From VAZQ01 sp963744275 (GTDB lineage Bacteria; Pseudomonadota; Alphaproteobacteria; Rhizobiales; Xanthobacteraceae), in assembly GCA_963744275.1 (NCBI GenBank), contig CAVUSX010000029.1, forward strand, positions 372,001 through 436,000: 64,000 nucleotides of DNA, in the 5' to 3' direction. Under the pieces are notes generated by a model. The model worked only from the letters and a program-made list of their open reading frames with translations. It did no database searches and was not told the DNA's origin. Numbering within the stretch: position 1 is the stretch's first letter; every line of letters starts with the position of its first letter. The translations under genes were made by a program, and so were the position numbers. This document shows, in pieces, positions 37,441 to 44,539 of the stretch.

Positions 37441-37500
37441 ACGGTTTCCGGCCAGCCGCTTCCGCCCTTCTTTTTCCCTTCATTTGATGGATCAGCCGCA

Positions 37501-39198
37501 ATGCCCGCCTCGCAGCACGTTGCCCCCAAGTCCGATATCGAAATCTCGCAATCGGCCACCAAGCGCCCGATCCTCGACGTCGCGCGCGAGCGGCTCGGCA
37601 TCGGGCCCGAGCATCTCGAGCCCTATGGCCACTACAAGGCCAAGATTTCGATGGACTACATCAAGTCCCTCAAGGGCCGCCCCAACGGCAAGCTCATCCT
37701 GGTCTCCGCGATCACGCCCACGCCCGCCGGCGAAGGCAAGACGACCACCACGGTCGGGCTCACCGACGCGCTCAACTTCATCGGCAAGAAGGCGATGCTC
37801 TGCCTGCGCGAGCCTTCGCTCGGCCCTTCGTTCGGCATGAAGGGGGGCGCGGCCGGCGGCGGTTATGCCCAGGTCGTGCCCATGGAGGACATCAACCTGC
37901 ACTTCACCGGCGACTTCCACGCCATCACCTCGGCCAACAATCTCTTGGCCGCGATGCTCGACAACCACATCTATTGGGGCAATGCGCTGGCGATCGATCA
38001 GCGGCGCGTGGCCTGGCGGCGCGTGCTCGACATGAACGACCGGGCGCTGCGCCAGATCGTGTCGTCGCTGGGCGGCGTCGCCAACGGCTTCCCGCGCGAG
38101 GACGGCTTCGACATCACGGTCGCCTCCGAGGTGATGGCGATCTTCTGCCTCGCCAGCGATCTGGAAGACCTCAAGAAGCGGCTGTCCAACATCATCGTCG
38201 GCTATACGCGCGACCGCAAGCCGGTGCGCGCCGGCGACCTCAAGGCGCAGGGCGCCATGACGGCGCTGCTCAAGGAGGCGCTCGCCCCCAACCTGGTGCA
38301 GACGCTGGAAGGCACGCCCGCCTTCGTGCACGGCGGACCGTTCGCCAATATCGCGCACGGCTGCAACTCGGTGCTGGCCACCACGACCGCGCTCAAGCTC
38401 TGCGACTATGTGGTGACCGAAGCCGGTTTCGGCGCCGATCTGGGCGGCGAGAAGTTCCTCGACATCAAGTGCCGCAAGGCCGGGATCGAGCCCGCCTGCG
38501 CCGTGCTGGTGGCGACCATCCGGGCGCTCAAGATGCACGGCGGCGTCAAGAAGGAGGACCTCAAGACCGAGAACCTCAAGGCGCTCGAAGCCGGCATGAG
38601 CAACCTGGCCCGCCACGTCGAGAACATGCAGAAATTCGGCATCGTGCCGGTGATCTCCATCAACCGCTTCAGCGCCGACAGCGACGCCGAGATCGCGTTG
38701 GTGAAGGAGCAGTGCGCCAAGCTCGGCGTCGAGGCCCTGATGGCCGACCATTGGGCCGAGGGCGGCAAGGGCGCGGCCGACGTGGCGCGCGCGGTGGTCA
38801 AGGTGGCGGAGAGCGGCAAGAGCAAGCTCAAGCTGCTCTATCCGGACGAGATGCCGCTGCTCGAGAAGATCCGCACCATCGCCAAGGAGATCTACCGCGC
38901 CCGCGACGTTTCGGCCGACAAATCGGTGCGCGACCAGCTCGCCGCATTCGAGGCCATGGGCTACGGCAAATGCCCGGTCTGCATCGCCAAGACGCAGTAC
39001 AGCTTTTCGACCAACCCGGACGCCAAGGGTGCGCCGGTGGACCACGTCATCAACGTGCGCGAGGTGCGCCTCTCCGCCGGCGCCGAGTTCGTGGTGGCGG
39101 TGTGCGGCGACATCATGACCATGCCGGGCCTGCCCAAGGTGCCGGCCGCCGACAGCATCGACGTCGGCCCGGACGGCAAGATCGTGGGGCTGTTCTAG
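37501..39198 (+). CDS. fhs: Formate-tetrahydrofolate ligase
   Basis: ATP-dependent ligase making 10-formyltetrahydrofolate from formate. 565 residues; ATG at 37501. P-loop PTPAGEGKTTTTVGL, the FTHFS signature EPSLGPSFGMKGGAAGGGYAQVVPMEDIN (key part GPSFGMKGGA), and FVHGGPFANIAHGCNS are all present. The length is typical. It follows the formyl-folate gene by 60 bases and ends the oxalate/C1 run. It puts formate released from oxalate into one-carbon metabolism. Confidence 0.97.
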   Translation: MPASQHVAPKSDIEISQSATKRPILDVARERLGIGPEHLEPYGHYKAKISMDYIKSLKGRPNGKLILVSAITPTPAGEGKTTTTVGLTDALNFIGKKAMLCLREPSLGPSFGMKGGAAGGGYAQVVPMEDINLHFTGDFHAITSANNLLAAMLDNHIYWGNALAIDQRRVAWRRVLDMNDRALRQIVSSLGGVANGFPREDGFDITVASEVMAIFCLASDLEDLKKRLSNIIVGYTRDRKPVRAGDLKAQGAMTALLKEALAPNLVQTLEGTPAFVHGGPFANIAHGCNSVLATTTALKLCDYVVTEAGFGADLGGEKFLDIKCRKAGIEPACAVLVATIRALKMHGGVKKEDLKTENLKALEAGMSNLARHVENMQKFGIVPVISINRFSADSDAEIALVKEQCAKLGVEALMADHWAEGGKGAADVARAVVKVAESGKSKLKLLYPDEMPLLEKIRTIAKEIYRARDVSADKSVRDQLAAFEAMGYGKCPVCIAKTQYSFSTNPDAKGAPVDHVINVREVRLSAGAEFVVAVCGDIMTMPGLPKVPAADSIDVGPDGKIVGLF

Positions 39199-39299
39199 GG
39201 TCGCGCGAATACCTATCTGGAGGGCGGAGCGACCGAGGCTTGAAGCCGTCGCCACAGTCTGGCGATTTCGTACATCGGCGATCTTACCATGGAGCGGCC

Positions 39300-39698
39300 T
39301 TGAACGTCAGCGCGCTTTGCACCGCGGCTTTCCTGACAGCTCTGCTCGCGCCCTTCGGCGTCGAGAAGCCAAACCCGATCGATCAAGCTCCCGGGCCGAC
39401 CAGCAAGGAGCATCGGCCTTTTGCGCAATCCGGGCTTGGCTCCGACCAACAGAGCGAGACCGGGGTCTCGGCCAGCGCCGCATTGCGGGATGATGACGGT
39501 CGTGCGTTGGGGAACCCGTATCTTGTCCCGGCGCGCGGCAACGACATCGTCATGTGCTCGTTCGTCGGCAAGGTGGTCATATGCCGCCGGGTGGGCCGCT
39601 CCTGTCCGCCTCAGCTGCTGCTGCCTCGCAAGCCGGCGCGAGAGCAGCGCCGAAGGATGCTGCCTGCGGACCCCGATCGGTGTGGATCCGACGCGTGA
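39300..39698 (+). CDS. Small hypothetical exported protein
   Basis: 132 codons from a TTG at 39300 with GGAG five bases upstream. Residues 1-18 (NVSALCTAAFLTALLAPFG) look like a weak signal peptide; the rest is polar with two Cys near the end (VVICRR and SCPPQ). No family was recognised. The terminator-like hairpin 13 bases after the stop supports a real gene, but the start codon and composition leave doubt. Confidence 0.35.
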   Translation: MNVSALCTAAFLTALLAPFGVEKPNPIDQAPGPTSKEHRPFAQSGLGSDQQSETGVSASAALRDDDGRALGNPYLVPARGNDIVMCSFVGKVVICRRVGRSCPPQLLLPRKPAREQRRRMLPADPDRCGSDA

Positions 39699-39710
39699 CA
39701 CCCGGACGAA

Positions 39711-39730
39711 GCCCGGCTTTATGGCCGGGC
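39711..39730. terminator. Bidirectional hairpin between convergent small genes
   Basis: GCCCGGC (39711-39717) and GCCGGGC (39724-39730) pair around TTTATG. CTTT follows on the + side. It lies between the + gene ending 39698 and the minus gene ending 39774, so it can end both. Confidence 0.6.
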
Positions 39731-39773
39731 CTTTGCGTCAATTGAAAGCCCCACGGCTGGGGTCCGCCGCGGC

Positions 39774-40034
39774 TCACCAGCTATCGCGGCGCCAATCGGC
39801 GCGCACCTGCCAGGTGCCGTCCCGCGAGCGGACAAAACCGTATTCGCTGGCGACCACGGGATTGCCGAAAATATCGGGATGGTAGGCCGGATTGACGCCG
39901 TCCAGGCTGCCCGGCACCACGAACCCGCCACGCGTCCCGCGGCCGTGGTCCTCTGAGGCGAACGCAGAAGCCACGCCGAGAGCTCCCAAAGCAGCGGCGA
40001 GCGAAAGCGTGACCAAGGTCTTGTTTCCGATCAT
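39774..40034 (-). CDS. Small exported protein
   Basis: 86 residues; ATG at 40034 follows AAGGAGA. Clear signal peptide (NKTLVTLSLAAALGALGVASAFAS), then a 60-residue mature chain with RGGFVVPGSLDGVNPAYHPDIFGNP and WQVRADWRRDSW (short pieces only quoted). No Cys. The type is common in Bradyrhizobium relatives and has no known role. Confidence 0.7.
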   Translation of the reverse strand: MIGNKTLVTLSLAAALGALGVASAFASEDHGRGTRGGFVVPGSLDGVNPAYHPDIFGNPVVASEYGFVRSRDGTWQVRADWRRDSW

Positions 40035-40222
40035 GGTGATCTCCTTTCGTGCGGCGGCGGTTGGGCCGCGCCTAGTGTGGGAGATAGGAGCGCGATCCGT
40101 GCGGGCGCTTTTCCGGCGCGCTACAGTCCTGTAATGTTTGCACACGTTTTCGTCATGATCCGGCCGCGGACGGAGGTACGCGCTCCGATAATGGTTGGTG
40201 GCCGTTGAAGGAAGAACTGCTC

Positions 40223-40624
40223 ATGCTCGACCTTAGGGCTGCGATTGTGTCGCTTGCTGTCGCGGTTGGCGTCACCCCTGTCGCTGCAGCACCAGCGCAA
40301 TGTCCGACGCTGGACGGCGCCGGGCGCCTCGAGCTCCTCGAGCACGCGCCGAGCTGCGATCGCTCGCTCGAGCTCTTCGAGCTCTGCTCGTACGGGGCGA
40401 GCGGCGACGTCGGGTTGAGCACGGTCGTCATCAAGAAGTGCGAGGGCGGCTTTCTGGCCAGGCTCGGCGCGGCGCAGCGGCGGACATACGAGCGCGAGCA
40501 GCAGCACTGTCTCCACAAGTACGAGAAGGAAGAAGGCACGATGTACGTGTCGTTTTCCGCCTTCTGCGCCGCCGAGCTGGCCAGGTCCTACGCGCACCGG
40601 TTCTCATCGGTCGTGAAACCCTGA
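40223..40624 (+). CDS. Small exported Cys-containing protein
   Basis: 133 residues; ATG at 40223 with AAGGAAGAA upstream (an in-frame TTG at 40205 is less likely). Signal peptide about 1-24 (AIVSLAVAVGVTPVAAAPAQ). The mature part has six Cys (QCPTL, SCDRS, LCSYG, KKCEG, HCLHK, FCAAE), suggesting three disulfides. YASFxxFC-like spacing recalls LprI/DUF1311-type periplasmic proteins, but the match is not firm. Function unknown. Confidence 0.65.
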   Translation: MLDLRAAIVSLAVAVGVTPVAAAPAQCPTLDGAGRLELLEHAPSCDRSLELFELCSYGASGDVGLSTVVIKKCEGGFLARLGAAQRRTYEREQQHCLHKYEKEEGTMYVSFSAFCAAELARSYAHRFSSVVKP

Positions 40625-40655
40625 TCGACCTCGGACCACATCCAGGGATCCAGCC

Positions 40656-41675
40656 ATGTTCGCGACCACCATCACCGGAAGCCTGCCCAAGCCCGCTTGG
40701 CTGGCCGAGCCCAAAAAATTGTGGGCGCCTTGGCGCCTTGCGGGCGCGGAGCTCGCGCAGGCCAAACGCGACGCCACGATCCTCGTGCTGAAGCTGCAAG
40801 AAGATTGCGGCATCGACATCGTCAGCGACGGCGAGCAGTCGCGCCAGCACTTCGTGCACGCCTTCCTCGAGAGCGTCATCGGCGTCGATTTTGCCCGCAA
40901 GGTCGAGATGGGAATTCGCGCCGATCGCTACAAGGCGATGGTGCCTACGGTCACCGGTCCACTGCGTCTTGCAGCGCGCGTGCACGCGGGCGAAGCCCGG
41001 GTGGCGCGCGCCCATACCAAACGCAAGCTCAAGTTCACGCTGCCCGGGCCCATGACCATCGCGGATACGATCGCGGACGCCCATTACGGCGATCGGGTCG
41101 AGATGGCGATGGCGTTCGCCGGGCTGTTGAACCAAGAGGCGCGCGCGCTCGAGGCCGATGGCGTCGACGTCATCCAGTTCGACGAGCCCGCCTTCAACGT
41201 CTATCCCCAGGAGGTCGAGGATTGGGGGATCGCGGCGCTGCACCGCGCGATCGAGGGCCTCGCCTGCACCACCGCGGTCCATATCTGCTACGGCTATGGC
41301 ATCAAGGCGAACATCGAGTGGAAGGCGACGCTCGGGGAGGAATGGCGGCAATACGAGTCGATTTTCCCGGCGTTGAACGCCAGCCGCATCGACCAGGTCT
41401 CGCTCGAATGCCGGGGTTCCCGCGTGCCGATGCGCCTGCTCGCGCTGCTCGACCGCAAGGAGGTGCTGATCGGCGCCATCGATGTCGCGACCGACGTGGT
41501 CGAGACGCCCGAGGACGTCGCCGCGGTCATTGCCGAGGCGATGAAATACCTGCCCAAGGAGAGGATCATCGCCTGCACCAATTGCGGCATGGCTCCGATG
41601 AGTTGGGATGTAGCGTTCGCCAAGCTCGAGGCGCTCGGCCGGGGCGCCGAGCTCGCACGGCAGAAATTCGGATAG
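40656..41675 (+). CDS. Cobalamin-independent methionine synthase-like protein (MetE catalytic domain)
   Basis: 339 residues, corresponding to the C-terminal barrel of MetE or the short archaeal-type enzyme. Zinc ligands are in place: His and Cys in AVHICYGYG, Glu in the following barrel strand, and Cys in ACTNCGMAP. Substrate-binding DGEQSRQHF and IQFDEPAFNVY are also present. It lacks the N-terminal MetE half, so it likely uses methyl-folate or another methyl donor without the full MetE mechanism. It follows the folate C1 genes and could consume methyl groups from that pool. Confidence 0.83.
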   Translation: MFATTITGSLPKPAWLAEPKKLWAPWRLAGAELAQAKRDATILVLKLQEDCGIDIVSDGEQSRQHFVHAFLESVIGVDFARKVEMGIRADRYKAMVPTVTGPLRLAARVHAGEARVARAHTKRKLKFTLPGPMTIADTIADAHYGDRVEMAMAFAGLLNQEARALEADGVDVIQFDEPAFNVYPQEVEDWGIAALHRAIEGLACTTAVHICYGYGIKANIEWKATLGEEWRQYESIFPALNASRIDQVSLECRGSRVPMRLLALLDRKEVLIGAIDVATDVVETPEDVAAVIAEAMKYLPKERIIACTNCGMAPMSWDVAFAKLEALGRGAELARQKFG

Positions 41676-41711
41676 GCGGGCCGACAGCGATGCCCGCCCG
41701 GCGTCGTGGCA

Positions 41712-42083
41712 TCAACCCTTGGGCTTGGGGAGATTGCCGCGCATTTCCCTGAACTCCCGCGGCCCTTTGAGGAGGCGACGTTTCCGCAGCTGTCGCTCCT
41801 CGTCGGTAGCCGATGGATCGCCGATCTTATCTATCTGCCGGCCCGCCATCTCGGAGGCCTTCGATGCGGCTTTTCGGCTTCTCCGCTTTATCGGCGGCGC
41901 TTGCGCCAATCCCACCTCGACCAGACAGCGGATGGCCTCCGAACGCGAGGAGACGTCATTCCGGACGGCCCATTTGTCGATCGCCGCAATCAGATCGGGG
42001 GAAAGTCGAATTGCGGATACCGGGTCTCGCCCGGTTGCGGGGCGGCCGCGCTTCCTTGGCAGGGCTCGAATTGATCTCGCCAT
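41712..42083 (-). CDS. Ribbon-helix-helix (CopG-like) DNA-binding protein
   Basis: 123 residues from ATG 42083. The ribbon-helix-helix unit is residues 20-58: VSAIRLSPDLIAAIDKWAVRN with SRSEAIRCLVEVGL, the usual strand, helix, turn and helix. The N-terminal (RALPRKRGRPATG) is an AT-hook-like basic segment and the C-terminal 60 residues are very basic (RKAASKASEM, RKRRLLKGPREFRE). No toxin partner is adjacent, so it may be a stand-alone regulator rather than an antitoxin. Confidence 0.75.
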   Translation of the reverse strand: MARSIRALPRKRGRPATGRDPVSAIRLSPDLIAAIDKWAVRNDVSSRSEAIRCLVEVGLAQAPPIKRRSRKAASKASEMAGRQIDKIGDPSATDEERQLRKRRLLKGPREFREMRGNLPKPKG

Positions 42084-42177
42084 AAATCGGTAATACCAAA
42101 ATAGCGAGCCGAATGGAAGCGCTGACTTCTCCCCCCGAGCGTCATTTGGTTGGTGTTTGGTCGCTGGGCGGCCGCCG

Positions 42178-42630
42178 TCACCGCTTGTCGGTGCGCCAGC
42201 TCGCCCCGATCGCCTCGATGGCGGCGCGCGCGATGCGCTCGTCGGTCTCCCAGTCGCCGCCCGCGACCCCGATGCCGCCGATGCATTCACCATCCACGAT
42301 GACCGGAAAGCCGCCCTCCATGGCGGTCCAGCGCTCCACCCCGGCGGCGAGCGCGAGGCCGAGCGCGTGGGCGACGTCGAGCGGCTGCGCCTGCGCGCCG
42401 TTGGGCGAGGTCGGCCGCTTGTTGGAGGCGGCGCACACCGCCTTGGTGGTGGCGGAGTGGACGGTGTGGAAGCGGCCCCCGTCCATGCGCTCCAGCAAGA
42501 TGAGATGGCCGCCGGCGTCCGTGATCGCGACCGAGACCGCGATGCCGGCCTCGCGCGCGGCGCCGATGGCCGTCGTCATCATCCGCTTGGCGCCGTCGTG
42601 GGTCAGGCGCTTGGTGTCGGCGACATACAT
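42178..42630 (-). CDS. GlcG/HbpS-family protein
   Basis: About 150 residues from ATG 42630 (a longer frame starts at 42660). The HbpS/GlcG fold is seen in LTHDGAKRMMTTAIGAAREAG, AITDAGGHLILLERMDGG and PVIVDGECIGGIGVAGG. GlcG proteins accompany glycolate oxidation genes and HbpS relatives bind haem; neither role is proven for this branch. Divergent from the formate dehydrogenase genes. Confidence 0.8.
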   Translation of the reverse strand: MYVADTKRLTHDGAKRMMTTAIGAAREAGIAVSVAITDAGGHLILLERMDGGRFHTVHSATTKAVCAASNKRPTSPNGAQAQPLDVAHALGLALAAGVERWTAMEGGFPVIVDGECIGGIGVAGGDWETDERIARAAIEAIGASWRTDKR

Positions 42631-42758
42631 GGTTCGGGCCGTTCCGGGACATGGAGTCAAATGCCATACTAGCGATAATGAGCTTGCGCGACCCCTTCAA
42701 TCCGGCGTGCCCCCACAAGGGGGTTGCGTTCCCGGGCGCGCTGCAGCAATTGTAGCCC

Positions 42759-44493
42759 ATGGCCGCGTCCGGAACCGTAACCCCCTCAGATGGTGGCGTA
42801 ATTGGCCAGCCGGCCGGCGGTCGCCGGCGGCCTGGCCGTACCCCCAAGGGCCGCCAGCTCGATCCGCAAGCGCGAGGCGGAGGTGCGCGCGCTCCTCGGC
42901 GCGCGCTCGCGGCAGCGCGATCTTCTGATCGAGCATCTGCATTTGATCCAGGACCGCTACGGCCATCTGTCGGCTGCGCATCTGGCGGCCTTGGCGGCGG
43001 AGATGAAGCTCGCGCTGACCGAGGTCTACGAGGTCGCGACCTTCTACTCCCATTTCGACGTGGTGAAGGAGGGGGAAACGCCGCCGCCGCCGGTGACGGT
43101 GCGGGTGTGCGATTCGCTCTCCTGCGCGATGGCGGGGGCGCAGCATCTCTTGCGCGAATTGCCCAACCGGCTCGGTCGCGACGTGCGGGTGGTGCGGGCG
43201 CCCTGCATGGGGGCCTGCGACCGCGCGCCGGTCTGCGCCGTCGGCCATGTGCAGGTGATGCGGGCGAGCGCGCCCAGCGTCGCCGATGCGGTGTCCCGGC
43301 ACGTTCATGCGCAGCCCTATCCGGCTGGTGCCGGCTTCGACGCCTATCGGCGCGACGGCGGCTATCGGCAGTTGCAGGATTGCCTCGCCGGCAAGCTCAC
43401 CCGCGAGGCCGTGATCGCCTCGGTGAGCGATGCCGGCTTGCGCGGTCTCGGCGGCGCCGGCTTTCCGACCGGACGCAAATGGGGGCTGGTGCGCGGCGAA
43501 GCGGCGCCGCGCCTGATGGCGGTCAATGCCGACGAGGGCGAGCCCGGCACCTTCAAGGATCGGCACTATCTCGAACGCGACCCGCACCGCTTCATCGAAG
43601 GCATGCTGATCGCCGCCTGGGTGGTGGAGGCCGCCGAGACCTACATCTATATCCGCGACGAATATCCCGAGATCAGGCTGATGCTGGCCGATGAAATCGC
43701 CAAGGCACAAGCCGCCGGCCTCGCCCCCCACACCAAGCTGCATCTGCGGCGCGGCGCCGGCGCTTATATCTGCGGTGAAGAGTCGGCGATGATCGAGTCG
43801 ATCGAGGGCAAGCGCGGCCTGCCGCGCCATCGCCCGCCCTATGTGGCGCAGGTCGGCCTGTTCGGCCGCCCGACGCTCGAGCAGAACGTGGAGACGCTGT
43901 TCTGGGTGCGCGACATTCTGGACAAGGGCGCCTCATGGTTCACCTCCCACGGCCGCCACGAGCGCAAGGGCCTGCGCAGCTTCTCGGTCTCCGGCCGGGT
44001 CAAGGACCCGGGCGTGAAGCTCGCGCCCGCCGGCATCACGGCGCGCGAATTGATCGAGGAATTCTGCGGCGGCATGACGGATGGGCATCGCTTCAAGGCC
44101 TATCTGCCGGGCGGCGCCTCGGGCGGCATCCTGCCGGCCAGCATGGCGGACCTGCCGCTCGATTTCGGCACGCTCGAGCCGTATGGCTGCTTCGTGGGGT
44201 CGCACGCGGTTGTGATCCTGTCGGAGCATGACGACATGAAGGCGGTCGCGTTGAACCTGATGCGCTTCTTCGAGGACGAGAGCTGCGGCCAATGCACGCC
44301 CTGCCGGGTGGGAAGCGAGAAGGCCGCCAAGCTGATGGCGAGCGGACCCTGGGATCGGGGCCTGTTGGAGGAGCTGTCGGCCGCGATGCGCGATGCCTCG
44401 ATCTGCGGCCTCGGCCAGGCGGCGCCCAATCCGCTGCTGTGCGTGCTGAAATATTTTCCCGAGGAGCTGCGAACGCCGCTCGGGGCCTGGTGA
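42759..44493 (+). CDS. fdsB: NAD-dependent formate dehydrogenase beta subunit, NuoE and NuoF fused (one frameshift)
   Basis: About 577 residues. The N-terminal half is a thioredoxin-like 2Fe-2S domain with Cys in VCDSLSCAMAG and CMGACDRAP. The C-terminal half is NuoF-like: FMN site GLGGAGFPTGRKW, NADH site GAGAYICGEESAMIES, and a 4Fe-4S cluster in SCGQCTPCRVGS plus SICGLGQ. It passes electrons from the molybdenum subunit to NAD. The ATG at 42759 reads MAASGTVTPSD and joins the main frame after a one-base insertion near 42872; otherwise a TTG at 42802 would be needed. It ends 46 bases before the alpha subunit gene. Confidence 0.92.
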
Positions 44494-44539
44494 AGGAACG
44501 GCGCCATGATCGCATCGCCGATACGCTTGAGGTGAGCCG

